Below are positions 10,904 through 23,019 of a DNA stretch of 64,000 nt, in pieces. Position 1 is the stretch's first letter. Each line of letters opens with the position of its first letter. Source of the stretch: Hysterangium stoloniferum (Eukaryota; Basidiomycota; Agaricomycetes; Hysterangiales; Hysterangiaceae); NCBI GenBank assembly GCA_015178975.1, contig WHVD01000006.1, positions 1,054,001-1,118,000 of the forward strand, in the 5' to 3' direction. A program made the position numbers and the translations under genes. The notes under the pieces are model-generated. The model ran no database searches. It saw only the letters and a program-made list of their open reading frames with translations, and was not told where the DNA came from.

Positions 10904-13900
10904 TTATCGCACGCCCAGCTGGAGTAAGGTCTCCGAAACACGAGTGTCGAAATCTTGATCTTGCTTAGATGCGCGGACGCGCCCCAGGGCTGCCTTGATG
11001 TCCTGCGCTGATGGTTGAGGCGCAGGAAGAGCCTTTGCTAAATATCGTGCTGTCTCCTCGTCTGTATATAGAATATATCAAGATTATACGAGTAAAATGC
11101 AGAAACTGTGAGCTCGAGGTAACACTGAACGCCCAGACTCACCAGTAGGTTCAAAGGCACGAAGATGAACACTTGGGCAACTCGAATCCCGACAGTTTCC
11201 CGCTCCAGGAATTTCGAATTGGCAGATAGTGCGCTTGGGGTCGAGTTTGAGGATAGCCCCCTGTTTGAGCGGCCCTAATAGCGCTGGGAGCTGCTGTAAA
11301 ACAGATCTATCTACGGAAAGAGAAAGTAACGGGAAAGTCAAAGAAGAAGACGAAGAGGTGTCAACTGTTTTAAAAGCATCCGAGACTGAAGCAGAGCGGA
11401 ATGAAGCAAAGGGAGACAAAGGAGACTGGTATGTCGAGAAATAAAGCTTGGTCTGCCCGGTAATATTTGTGGCCTGTAACGAAGCGTCGACACGTTCCGA
11501 AGACTGTTGAGTACAAACCAAGGGCGGAAACGAGGCGATGGGCGATCGATGTAACCGACTACGCACCTCAGTTAATGAAAACCGTGCCACTTCACTTGTG
11601 TTTACTGATAGATCAAGTTCTTCGTCAACCTGTAAAACAAAAAGGCCAGCAAAACAAGAGCCAAAAAATTGCTTAGTACAATGAAACCAAACAAAAACGC
11701 TTTAGCGCTGTAAAACCGGAACGACGCTTGCCACTTGTTCGTGCCCAGCTTCTGCAGTCAATACTACCGATTCAAATGAGACAAACAATTCGAGAGAAAA
11801 GACAACGTTTACTTGCCCTGGTCTCCAAATCCCGCTTCATTCGTTTCTGACGTAGGTGTACCTGTTAACAAACATTCAGTGAGTTGAAGAGGGTTGAAAG
11901 ATGGAAAATGATAAGCTAAAAACCGGTTGATATTGGAGTTGGCGTATGGGAGATATCCCTAATCGAAGCATCTGTGCATGGCTTTAGAAGTATTCATTAC
12001 CAGAAGATCATTGATTCAAACCGGCAGGAAGAATATCATTCTTAACAGTGTCTTCTTCTTCCAAGATAATCCCGTTAGCGGGGACTGTGAAAGCTTCCTC
12101 GCTTTGAACAGTTGTATCTTGCTTCAAGTCACCCATAGTGCTTTGAATATCAGGCATATCAACAAGATCGGACTCTTCTTCCTCAATATCTTTGACAGGT
12201 GCTTCGGGTGGTGGAGACACGATCAGAGGCGGCGGTGTTAGGCTCTTTGACTACCACACAGCACTTGAGTAGTCAAATGTTTTTAAAGACTATAGATACA
12301 TACCTGGCTTGCAAGCTTCTTAAGCCTGTTCTTCTCTCGCTCTGCAATTTTCTGTTTCATCTTCTTGATCTCTTCCTCCTTTTGAAGTAATACCTCTTCT
12401 GGTGTGGCGTTCATGGTGGCAAGAGGAGGAACTGGAGGATGGATGGGTTCTGGAGTTCCACTGCTGCTCAAATGTCCGCCAGTTTGAGACAAAAGGGGTT
12501 GGTGAGACGCGGCTCGCGAGGATGGACGGGCAGAATCCTCTGTGCCATCATCAACGATGCCTTCCATACAATCATCCCCTTCCGAATCAGAGAAGTCTAT
12601 AATCAGCTTACGACTCGAGGTCAGATTCGAGAAACTCGGTGTCGAAGACAGTCCTCTGTTCAACCCATTGGAATTTAAACTTCCGCTAGTATTGTACCCA
12701 AACGAATTCGCATATGGATTATCGCGCACTGCGTCATCCACAAAGTCCGAAGCCACTGGACGCCTCGTTGAGTGTTTTCTTGGTGGGAGCATTGTTTGTT
12801 GATTTGACATAGATTGGGAATCACCTGATGATGATGCCGAGAATGGAAATGCATATTGCATGCTGGATGAAGTCGCGCCACGGGAGTCCTGAAGGAAACT
12901 GTCTTGGATAGAGACTTTGGAATCAACATCCATAAGCTCGAGAGATTTGGTTTGAACATGCTTCGAAGAATCGTCTGACGGACCCGTTTCCGATGTTATG
13001 CTCTTTAAAAAGTCGTCTACCGTTGCCAAAGGAACGGGCAATGGTCTTGGAGACCTTACTGTAGGCGGACGAGACCCAGAGACAGATGTAGCCAAACTAG
13101 CCTTGTTCTGCCCGGTAAAGGAATTTGTCTTGGGTCGTAAACTAGCCAGAACAGCCTTGCGCGCCAAAAGTTCCTTTCGTCGAAGTGTTTCGATCTCGTC
13201 AAGATTTCCACTATAACCATGAGTAGGAGTGTCATTTATATATACCGGACCAGTAGATTTGGATGGCGGGAACGATAATTGACTACCAGCTTGTTCCCCT
13301 GAAAGTCCTGGGTTCAAACTACCTTCATTAGATATGAAGCCATTCCTCGATGAAAACAGATGACCATTGGTGTGAGCAGTTGTGGGAAGATCAGTGGGAC
13401 TTGAATGAGGAGTGGTGGATTTGGGTCTTGGCGGTAGAGGGTGGGCCGGAGATACCACGTGTACGCCAAGCTTAATAGATCCAGAAGAGTTTCCCGCGGA
13501 GACACGCCGCGAGCTCGAAGTATATGCGTCTGGAACGACACTAGATTTTGACGGCTGTTCGACAAGCTTGTTACCTTGGGACGCTTGCACTTGCTGTCGG
13601 CTTGGGTCTTGAAGAGTTGGCTTAGTCAGGACAGAGGCTGTGACGTATTCAGGGGGAGGACCGTAAGGAATGATTCCCTCCGCGTTGAAATTGACTGGGA
13701 GCCTATAAAAAGTCAATTAATGGCTAATAAAGACTGGAGCAACTATATCTACTTTAGATTGAGTTCCGAGAAGGCGTAAAAGAGGGCTTCTCGAGTCAAG
13801 CCACAATCCATGAAATAATCTGCAGGGACACCCCAGCCAAGTAAATCAAGAATGATGGACTTGGCTTCCAAAAACTCATCGGCCGTCACTAATGCGTGAG

Positions 13901-14855
13901 GTCAGATCATACAGTCAAGAGAGTACAGGAAGAGATGAATCTCACTGTCGAGCGCAGGCCGAGCGTGTGAAGGACTAACAACTAGACTGGGACGATGTCG
14001 CTCATCGTGCGATAAAGATACGACAGACTGTCTTGCTTGGAGAAATCGGGAATTAGATGACTTTCCCATAAATGTCTTTTCACTCTGGTGCCGTCGGTCG
14101 ATATCAGATGATTGACTATGAGACGAGGTGAAACGGGGGATCTCGTCGGATATCGAGGCGGGAATAAACGCTGGAACCGAAGCATCAAGCGGTTTAGATG
14201 GAGCCATAGGCATGTGGAGCGGCGGTGACGAAGGCTTGTCGGTCAGCGGACGATCCGTTGGATGAGATTTTGATAACTTGCCAGATAAGGGTGCGGACAT
14301 GGGTGGATGTCCGGTTGATTTGGCGAGGGATGGCGCCTGTGAGTGCGAGTTGATTACTGTTCCAGTGCGAGGAGAAGACACAGGGGTGGTGGGATCGACA
14401 TTAAGCAGAAGAGAGGAAGCTTGAGAGGGAATATTTAATGGTTGTAGTACGGGAACAGATTCATTGTTTCCACCATCTTTTGGCTGCATTGCCGATGGTG
14501 AAATCAAGCCCGGTAGAGGCTCAGTGTCAATGTCCATTGGTACGGTATCCTTTGGGGGGGCAATTTCATCATCACTGATTTCACCCTCCTCCTTTTCGCC
14601 ACCTAGGGGTTCATCTTCTTCAGTTGAACCTTCTGCATCAGCCAAGCCCTCGTCGGATCCATAATTAAGCTCCGGAGATGGAGGACCTCTTCGTGTTGCA
14701 GTAACAGACGAACCGTCGTCTGGACGGTCAGGTGAAGTGCGTCTTACTTGGGCTAGAGGTGCACGGCGTGGTCTTCTCTTAGATTTCAGGGTTAGAAGGG
14801 CAGCTGCTCTTAATGACGATACATCTGGAGCGGCGGATGACGTTGCTGAGGCCAT
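10904..14855 (-). CDS. Red1/ZFC3H1-like nuclear protein with C-terminal zf-C3H1 finger
   Basis: Eight exons (14855-13946, 13888-13753, 13702-12304, 12250-12022, 11861-11817, 11751-11717, 11629-11143, 11061-10904) sum to 3399 nt, 1132 residues. The intron after exon 5 uses a GC donor. The N-terminus has SLRAAALLTLKSKRR, the short basic helix typical of ZFC3H1/Red1-type scaffolds, followed by an acidic EEGEISDDE stretch and a long Ser/Pro-rich disordered region. A coiled coil (EEIKKMKQKIAEREKNRLKKL) lies mid-protein. Near the C-terminus, CQFEIPGAGNCRDSSCPSVH is the putative zinc finger (C-x8-C-x5-C-x3-H) of the zf-C3H1 family. In fission yeast Red1 and human ZFC3H1 such proteins link RNA to the exosome targeting machinery; the same role here is inferred. 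Exon 2 encodes FLEAKSIILDLLGWGVPADY, duplicated at 49.3 kb. Confidence 0.85.
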
Positions 14856-15248
14856 GCTATGGTGTAGATGTGGGAAAGAACAGAGGAAAAGCTATGATAA
14901 TGGTACTTCGAACTCCGCCGGAGCCCGGCACATACTGTATTTAGGGCGAACTCTATCTCTGTTTGTTTCTGACAAGTAAATTAGTTCTGTGGTACAATAA
15001 TGATGAAAATGAAATTATTGTTGGATTATTATTAGGTGATGGTCATATTCAACGAAGATCTTTACTAGCAGTGTCATAATATTATCATGTTTCAAGACTT
15101 TGAGATAGATATATCCGCCTAACCCATCTCCGTTTCCTGGTCGTTGCCTGCGTCTTGGATTCAACTGAACTACGGGATTGCCACGTATCATCACAATATA
15201 CCCAAGCAGCTAATAATGGTCAATATATACGTTGGTGATTCATATACC
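14856..15248. other. intergenic, AT-rich
   Basis: Upstream region of the Red1-like gene and 3' flank of the peroxin gene. No reading frame of interest is present. Confidence 0.5.
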
Positions 15249-16565
15249 TCACTCACAATTATCTCTACCAGATGCTTCGACGGCTTCCCCTCTACCTAAC
15301 CTCCAATTTTCTGTTTCGATAAACCTGTATTGGGCGGGTAAAGCAAAAGATATTGATCTTCAGGGTATTCAGTAGGATAGATTATACAACATGTAAGTGA
15401 TACTAACCCATTGTCGATTTTTACAACTTCCCCCCATTGCCCATTACTTGTCCAAGCCTTTTCCGAAGGCCTCAAAGCGGATTTAGACCAGCCTACACTT
15501 GATTCCCATCGTTCATTCTCCCATAACTCGACGTCACGTTTTTCCGCATCCCAATGCTTCTCCAATAAATTGTCATTGTCGATATAGCGCTGAGCGTTCG
15601 AGTGCCATGTAGGGACATAGGGACTAACCAGAGCTTGTAGAATACGAGACGAGATTGGGTGAGTAATGAGAAACGGTGCAAGTCCCAGGAATAATAGAAT
15701 TGGGCGTAAAGGGACATATATGGCGATCGGTACACAAAACAAAAATGAGACGCATAAGACGGTCAGAAGCTGGGAAGTATAAGGGGTATGCCATGTTAAT
15801 AGAGGTACCCATTGCACGACTATATCGTACCCATCCGATCTAGAATAACTATAAGTCTTCGTAATAGGACATTAAACGGGAAGGATGGAGGACACGAACA
15901 CTGTACCCATGAGATTCTGAATGGCCTGTAGATTGGCATACCAGTCAACTGTACCCTCCTTAGGCTGTTGAGCTTGCGATGCCTGCATAATGTACGAGGT
16001 ATCCAACGCTATGGGCGGTCCAGCATTGGAATTTGCCAACAAGATTGATATTAATATGATGTGGGGGAGCAACAAGAACATCCTCGGGAAAAAGCCTTTC
16101 TTGTTGGGATGAATGAAAACCAAGAAGAAGGATACGAAAAAAAGGCCCACAAAATAATGCATATATGGCCATCCACATGATTGTAATTTTCCACCCCCTC
16201 TTCCACAGGAGTACTTCTTCGATTCTGTCTTGTAGCCAAAAGATGGGACCGCTCTTGCTCACGAACCGTCGAAAGTTGACTGTCGTGGCTTGTAAAGACA
16301 GAGATTCCCGAGTCGACATAAGAGGTACACCATCCCTGGGGGATGTTTCAGGCATATTTGACAAATTGACTGCAGATGATAAGAGGATGCTCGTGAAGCT
16401 CGGCTTCGACGTTGAAGGCGACGGAGACTGTGCCGCCGAAAGACTCATCGATTCTTCAGCAAGCCGCGGCGCAGGGATAGATGTGATGAATTTTTTCACA
16501 TTAGGACCGCGTTCTTCAATCTGCGTTGCACCCAGCGGAATTGTAGCATATTGTAGGATTGACAT
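15249..16565 (-). CDS. Pex23/Pex30-family integral peroxisomal membrane protein
   Basis: Exons encode a Ser/Pro-rich N-terminus, then FVSKSGPIFWLQDRIEEVLLWK followed by hydrophobic segments (MWMAIYALFC joined by splicing to FFPRMFLLLPHIILISILLA). A conserved DWYANLQAIQNLMG block follows, then paired transmembrane helices (TVLCVSFLFCVPIAIYV, ILLFLGLAPFLI) and a tail WENERWESSVGWSKSALRPSE leading into a short dysferlin-like end. This is the layout of the Pex24/Pex30 family, reticulon-like proteins that regulate peroxisome number at ER contact sites. Junctions near 16153/16109 and 15415/15315 are canonical. The join around 15880-15830 does not close in phase with any GT-AG pair I tried, so there is either an unusual splice or an indel. 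The stop I favour is TGA at 15249-15251. Confidence 0.72.
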
Positions 16566-16652
16566 GTTTGATGATTATTGTAGAATCACATGCAAGTTCA
16601 TAAGCCTGATATTTAATACTTAAGTACATATAGAACAGTGGGGATACGGTAG

Positions 16653-16723
16653 GCATTAATGGGGTAGTGGTAACCTTAGTCGTTGCCATCGACTAGCCAC
16701 GAGTTCGATTCTCGTTTAATGCA
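16653..16723 (+). tRNA. tRNA-Gly (anticodon GCC)
   Basis: A 71-nt cloverleaf: acceptor GCATTAA/TTAATGC, D arm with A box GGGTAGTGGTAACC, anticodon stem AGTCG/CGACT with loop TTGCCAT giving anticodon GCC, T arm ACGAG-TTCGATT-CTCGT, discriminator A. It is followed by a T5 run from 16726 that serves as the Pol III terminator. No intron. It sits just upstream of the peroxin gene start, on the opposite strand. Confidence 0.9.
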
Positions 16724-18532
16724 TAATTTTTGCATGCTAGAAATTTTTGAAGTATATTTCTTCACTGAATATTTTTTTGAAACGTCATAGGACTAAGTTA
16801 AGATGAGAATATCAGGAATGTATATTAATAACAAATACTGGGACCAACTGAAGTAACTGCAATCTCAATAACAGAGCCACTCAAATGTTCAGTTGAACCC
16901 TTGCAATGCTACCGGAAAAGGGGCGCAGTAAAAAGAAGACCTCACGAGAACAACCTCCGCACTGTCTCCGACTTCGGGCTTGCAAGTTGTGAGCCATCGA
17001 TCCGCGTATCGCGTTACTAGGCGAAAAAACTTACTTTCAGACTATCAGAATATTATAACGGACCACGTTTCCTTTTAAGATGCTACGGCAACTCCCGCCT
17101 TCTCCAAGTCCCGTGGCCAGACTTCTGTATGGGTTGTTTGTAGCCTGATGTACGACGGGAATATATCTATACGAGGAATGAACTTGATCATTTACCGAGA
17201 GCGGACAGAATTGTTTATAGGACAGCGCACAGGTAGTTTTAATACGTAGCATCTATTCTAAGGAAAATTTCTCAGCTTTCGGTATGTCGCTTTGTTACAA
17301 AATCTCCTCATTACGGAGTACTGGACAAGAAGGTTACAGTAACAATGCTATTGCCTAAATCACCTACAGAGAATTAATTTTAAATAAAGTTGTACAAGAG
17401 GATCCTGGAGTCTGGAGATCAGGGATTTGTCTAAATTCATACCAGGAACACCATTTAGTTTGCTAAGTATTATTTACGAATACACTCTTGTCTAGACAAT
17501 TATACCCATTATGCAAATTACTTACACTTTTAGATGGCTCTAAACCATATACTGCTGATTTTGCCGCTTTCTTGATGAAGGACGACCTGTATAGTCACCC
17601 AGATCAGTAAATTGGTGTTTGATCCGGAACACTCCTGGAGGAAGTCGACCCCCAATTCTAGGAAGCTCCTGGTGGGGAAAACCAACTTGTATTCCCTCCC
17701 GGGCCTCCTTATAATTAGGCAATTTTTCGGAAGATGGAATGGACTAATGAAATTAGTCCGTGTTCCTTGTGTATTTTTGCTCGATCCACATTTATCTCTA
17801 GGCATCATGCCCAGTTACAAAAACCCTTCGATATACGAAGATATCATGCAAGAAGCTGAAATTACCTGAAAAAACATCTATGGTATTACTAGTAAGCTCC
17901 ATGCAAGATGCTTTCTTGAAATACCCGTGTCTCTATCAAGTACTCAAGCAGCAGGCGACCCTCGCAATGGGGCAGGGAGCTGTAGCTACGTATATAAACT
18001 CTGTGAAGACAATGGGACTGTGAAACAGTGGGACAACGAGACAATAGGATAGGGAACAGAGGAACATGAGCTTGCATGATGCTCGAAATCCAAGTAGACC
18101 TTATGACCCAGAACACGCGGTGATTCCCAACCCGAGCCCTAATTCCTGTGCGTAAATGCACTCCTAAAACAGATGTTACATATATATCTGCACGTCTATA
18201 TATATGTAATCGAATACTGCCAGTCCATCTACACGTAGGTCTAGCTACTTCGCCCTTCTCCCAAAGCCCCACAAAAAAAAAAAAACATAGATGCTGTTCT
18301 ATCCACGATAATTTTTCTTTTCCCATTTTGGGAAGTTCATAACTGTCACACGACATGAAATCTTGGCACTGTGGCGCATCACGAGCGCCTTTTTCGAAAA
18401 TTTCGGCGGTTGCAGTTGAGTATAAAATTGATGGTCATTACTCCATCTTTCAGAGTCCTAAATCCTACAAAACATTCTCCTCACCGGGTTTCTTGTAAAT
18501 ACACAACGTCCCTTAAACGATACACTACGATT
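16724..18532. other. intergenic, no supported gene
   Basis: About 1.8 kb of AT-rich sequence. Short frames on both strands (longest about 155 codons, minus, 17889-18356) show no recognisable features. A 12-bp perfect AT-rich inverted repeat occurs at about 18176-18210. Confidence 0.4.
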
Positions 18533-20302
18533 ATGTACAGCATCCGTAATAACCCTACATCATGGAACGAACAAAAACTAGAGGCCAACTCAGGTGGAGA
18601 TGTGGAAGAGCCTAACCCGGTCATAGAGAGCTCTCGCGTTGTTTACAAGGTGCCGTTCAACATCCTTACTACTCTTCGATAACCTCAAAGTTATTTCCTC
18701 TCACTAGTATACAAGGATAGTAAAAATTAACGAGGAAGGCGTGAGGGCGGCCGCTAGATATGTGCGCAGAAAGCTCTGCTTCGGTCCATATTTCACACCC
18801 TCTTCCAGACTGACACGACGTCTAGATTTATAGTAAAATTCTTAAGGACGGATATTCACCCCATATTTGGAGAGAACACCCTTTACATCTCCCACCTCCC
18901 CAAATTTACGTCCCAGACGATCCCCGCACTAAAGCGTGTCTCGATTGGATCTTCCTTATATCGTCTTTGAATTTTAGTTTTTGGTCTCAAAAAGAAGGCA
19001 CCGCAGAAGAATCTGGACGGTTTGGCGTCGAATGGCGGGAGGGCTGGGCTAGTAGCAAAAAGAAAGTATGGACGGGTTACTGGAGCTTGTTGGCCGCTGT
19101 AAACAAGGGTCAGTTCTAACCTGGCTTGGGAATTGGAAATGCTTCGTATATTTATTATCACTCATAGCCCTGGAAGCCAATATCCCTATTACCGATCCTG
19201 TATTTTATTGTTCGAAGCAACGCTGTCCAGACTCTCTGTTGGAGGACGTATTTCGACCAGCGGCTTGCTGTGTCGAATCTATACCCCTTTTGACCGAGAG
19301 AATCGCTGTCATGAGAGAAGTTGGCAGCGTCCTTGTTTCTGTATGTATCTTTTTATCAGACAGTCCACAAGTACGTACGAAAACTCTGACCCCTTAGAAA
19401 TTCGGTGGATCATATGCCGGCTTGTTATCCTACTTTTTAGTAAAATACTCGGGAGAAGGAACGGCTCTGCAGCTGGTCCAAATGATGGTTGATTTTTTCC
19501 CGTCTTTCCGAGACGAAGCGAAATTCAGAGGCAGAAAGGGTTCGCAATGGCGCTTTTTGCACCATCTGTCTGTTCCTGACCGATATTCCATCAGTGCAAT
19601 TTTGGAAGCGTGCCCAGATTTTGGTAGCCGAAACATGGTAAAGAGGGCTACTTCAATCACATCTCGCTCACATTGAATCTTTCAACAGGGCCGCATTCTA
19701 TCCGCCTCCGTCGTCACTGGACCCTCACCCTTTTTTCCCGAAGGGGATTGGTCAGTTGACTATGTTCGCTGGTGAGTATGAAATTAGTAGCGTATAACAA
19801 GGGCATTTAACATCATTAACATAGATTATCGCGTATGCTCACTTTTTTTACATATTTGTCATTTATTATGGAAATTGATTGATCGACATAGGTTCCTCAA
19901 ATCCTACACCACTTGCACATCTTGACATACCCTCCGTCGCTCTGTTCCCTTCTGAAGTCGCACGCCTTATTACCCCCGGTTTGCCGGGCAGAGCTCAGCA
20001 TCCGAGCAGCCAGTATACTCGCGGTCGAAGCGGTTCGGGATGAAATTGCACGATTGCAACGAACTACAGAGCTCCAGAACAATGGTGCAATCGATTTAAT
20101 CCCAGGCCATGAAGATGTTCCTAGTGTCTTAATAGACTTTTTCTTGTGGGATTTAGGCAAGTGTTGCCTAATCACGGGGTCTTATTGACTTAAATTATGC
20201 CCATTTGCAGCCAAAAAGTTAGAACGGGGAGAGGAACAGATTGACGGTATTGTGACGGCTCAAATAGTTCCCGCCCATAGAACGAGATCGATTTGGTATT
20301 AA
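18533..20302 (+). CDS. QNG1: queuosine 5'-phosphate N-glycosylase/hydrolase (DUF2419 family)
   Basis: Salvages queuine by cleaving it from queuosine 5'-monophosphate, so that queuine can be inserted into tRNA. Ten exons (18533-18649, 18708-18761, 18826-19108, 19168-19340, 19398-19539, 19595-19637, 19689-19771, 19825-19832, 19892-20156, 20211-20302) sum to 1260 nt, 419 residues, in range for the family. Family blocks appear in order: NPVIESSRVVYK, INEEGVRAAARYIY, LDWIFLISSLNFSFW, WTGYWSLLAAVNKALEANIPITDP, MREVGSVLVSKFGGSYAG, DFFPSFRDEAKFRGRKV, FWKRAQILVAETWAAF, GQLTMFADYRVPQILHHL, and SVLIDFFLWDLAK. The acidic and aromatic residues of the ligand pocket (FRDEA, the DYRVPQ loop) are present. Exon 8 is only 8 nt, and intron 9 uses a GC donor. 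The ATG at 18533 is the first in frame near the conserved N-terminus. Confidence 0.93.
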
Positions 20303-20359
20303 ATTATCACGGAATGTGATGAATAAAAATAGGTGATTATTGTCACTTTGTAGACCTAA

Positions 20360-20648
20360 TTTTTCATGCGTGAGCGTAAGATTGGATTGAGAAAATGTAT
20401 GCTAGAGTGAATGCGCCAGGCATCCCCAAGCTAGAGAAAACATATAATCAAAAAGTAATTGGCTTACCGGGTTTATGGTAGTACTCGAACAGTGTTCCTA
20501 TAGATTTTGAGGGACTTTCTTCGAAGCAATGAACGGCCTCGGTTTCCAGACTTGCGGCCTTTTCAGACAGCCTCTCTTTTAGGGCTAGCATACCCATGCT
20601 CAAAATTCCATCAAACAACAGACGTTCCAAACGAGAAAATGAAACCAT
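20360..20648 (-). CDS. possible small hypothetical protein
   Basis: A 66-codon frame begins MVSFSRLERLLFDGILSMGM and contains a plausible GT donor near 20467 and a CTAG acceptor near 20429. Splicing would give about 70 residues ending AWGCLAHSL. No family is recognised. It overlaps no other gene and is downstream of, and convergent with, the queuosine salvage gene. It may be a chance frame. Confidence 0.2.
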
Positions 20649-20649
20649 G

Positions 20650-21837
20650 TTCTCTGTTGTTAACGATGACTAACCAGGCAGACAAGCAAATATCAAAACA
20701 TTCATAGCAGGAAATAAATCAGCAGCATTTCCTAGTAAAGTAACTTCTCACAAAGGCTTACTATGTGCTGTTCAAGGCCCCCAACTCAACAATACTCACC
20801 TGGATAACCCCCCAAGCTGCAACTTTGCCTATCTAGGCGACATACAGTGAAAGCTCAGTAGTGCGTGCCTGCTGATGTACGTTGAACGCTCGGACACCGA
20901 TCCTAATGTTTGGCACAGCTACAACTTGTTGCTTCGCCGAGTCAAGGGCCTTAAACAGCGCAGAGTAAGCCTTTGTGTCGGTGCGCGAGGATTTCCGAGT
21001 CTTCGGACCACTGTGGCTAAGTTTGGAATAAGGCGCCACATTGCAGAATGCTCTGATAACGATGATCTACTCGATCATCTTCGCTTGCGGCGGGGCGGCA
21101 GTTCGAATGATGGTACACCGTATAAGAGAAATAGTGCAATGCAATGAGGTGGGAGGCCAAAAATAGACAATGAACAATGCTTATCGTCTGTCAGGGCAAT
21201 TGCTGTGATAACAATATAAATAATAGACCATACCTGGCGTGGTCTGACAGGGCACTCGCTGCGAGCAAGAAAACCTGACTCCGGCACTGAGACAGAGTCT
21301 GTGCGCTGCCCTGCGACATGCCGCGGAGCGTCTATACAAGCAAAAACAAAGCGTGGACTCTGCTTGAATGGCCGCTGAGAGGTGAGCTTGGAAAATAAAA
21401 GGACCAGGTCCTGCCACCAACTGACATGAAATCGATTAGACCTGTGTAAAAAAACATTTTTTAAACCACGATTAATCCGATTTCGTGGGAGTGTCGACGT
21501 ACATCATATTATATAGGGTAAACGAAAACATCGTTGACCCGTTGTTTTTGTAAAGGCCATTGACCACGCTTAAATATTCCATATTAATTACCCGTGCCAA
21601 AATACCCGGCTTTAGGGGCAACCGAGGTACTCTACTCGTGGCAGATTTTTACTCAAGGCCATTACTCGTTTTATTCGAAACTATCATGGCACATGTCCAA
21701 AGATTTGCCAAATCCGGGAGTAGATGAACACAGGTCGATCTCGAAACCTTTGAAACCCAGGACGTGGCCACTTTTTTTAGGGCAAGATAATATAAAATCT
21801 CTGAATCCTTATATGTATATCCTCCTTTACAGCGCCG
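20650..21837. other. intergenic, no supported gene
   Basis: Overlapping frames of 65-90 codons on both strands between 20830 and 21420 have no recognisable domain. It flanks the 3' side of the LINE fragment; no poly-A tail or target-site duplication is evident. Confidence 0.35.
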
Positions 21838-22176
21838 CTAGGCATGCGCGTCTCTGAGAGCTGTTGTGAGTGTATAGGTTATGCGATTGCTGCGTGTCCA
21901 GATCCGGCGGTATGATTTAAAGGCTCTTTGTAGTCTACCTGTTTCGTCCACGTATTGGAGCAACGCTGGAATGGCGTGTTTATTCAACAGTAGACTCGCA
22001 AAAGTGGATTTCTCCTGCGGTAGTTTGTCCCTCATTTTATCGCGCTGCTTTCGGTACTTCGGGCAGGTCATAACGAAATGGAACGGCGTCTCGCACTTGG
22101 TCTTGCACTCGTCGCAGAAAGCGATGTCGCAATCAAAACCACCGTAACCACTAATGTGGGTAATTTTATAGACCAT
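21838..22176 (-). mobile_element. non-LTR retrotransposon (LINE) C-terminal fragment
   Basis: An open minus-strand frame of 112 codons contains CDECKTKCETPFHFVMTCPKYRKQRDKMR. This C-x2-C...H-x4-C arrangement with HF-x3-CP-x-Y-x3-R matches the zinc-binding tail that follows the reverse transcriptase/RNase H region of many fungal LINEs. No reverse transcriptase core is present next to it, so this is a truncated end fragment. The absence of an upstream RT is odd for 5'-truncated LINEs only in that the usual 3' poly-A is not visible. It could alternatively be a domesticated or chance fragment. Confidence 0.6.
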
Positions 22177-23019
22177 AGGTGATGATGGTCATGAGGCTCG
22201 GCCGATATCAGAGGTAATCGCGGCGTTTGATGAGATTAAGAAAATATAGGACTCCCCGCCATCACGCCTCCAAAAGTGTTTGCTGGAATAATGTTCACGA
22301 GAAACACCCAGAAGCTCTACAAGATCCCCGTCATTGATAATCTCATCTCTGCCATTCATCGTGGAGCTTTCCCTCCTGAGACAACCATTGTTCTTAGGCT
22401 GGTCCCGCCCGTGGTCGATGCCGCGAAAAAATTGACGGATGGAATGCGACGCTTGGAGAGCAGGCGGATCATTATGCAGTGTTTCGAAGCATTTAAACAT
22501 TTCTTGTCAACGCGGGCTCCTGCATTATATATATCTATAAGTAGATTTATCTTGGATTTGCCTTTTTTTCTTGTAGTTTGCTCGTCGTATGGGGTCTGGA
22601 CGCAAGTTTCCCGTAGTAAATGAGATTTTAAATGAAACCATCGAGGGCTACTTATGAATTAACCGTTAGCCCGAATTCCTATACATGTATAGATATACAA
22701 TTAAATACAGCAAGCGATATCTTTGTGAGTTCCCTCGTTCATCTTGGCGGCTTCAACTGTCCAAGGCGGCAGCAGTGATAATTTTTAAAAGGACAATGAC
22801 GTTCCTTGCCAAAGTAACTCTACCAGTTTCGTGGGGGTTCCCGGTTGAATAAACTCGAAAAAGATAGGACAGCTATGGATTCGCATAGCGCACAAATGAG
22901 ACTTGAGGTTATGGCCAATGCCCCTGGAAATAGGCTCCAAGTCGGATCGCCTACATCATCATCTGCGGTTTCTACGGTTCCGCCCATCTGCCCGTAGAGT
23001 TCATCTGATTAGAACCAGT
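22177..23019. other. intergenic, unassigned
   Basis: A plus-strand frame at 22276-22623 (IPVIDNLISAIHRGAFPPETT) and an overlapping minus-strand frame at 22189-22500 exist. Neither is recognised. This may be flanking repeat sequence of the LINE fragment. Confidence 0.3.

Noticed and set aside
18176-18210. Perfect AT-rich inverted repeat (TTACATATATA ... TATATATGTAA)
   Set aside because: Short and built of TA dinucleotides; no flanking duplication to suggest a transposon, so kept only as a note.
22276-22623. 115-codon plus-strand frame next to the LINE fragment
   Set aside because: No domain, and an overlapping opposite-strand frame of similar length; cannot be supported as a gene.
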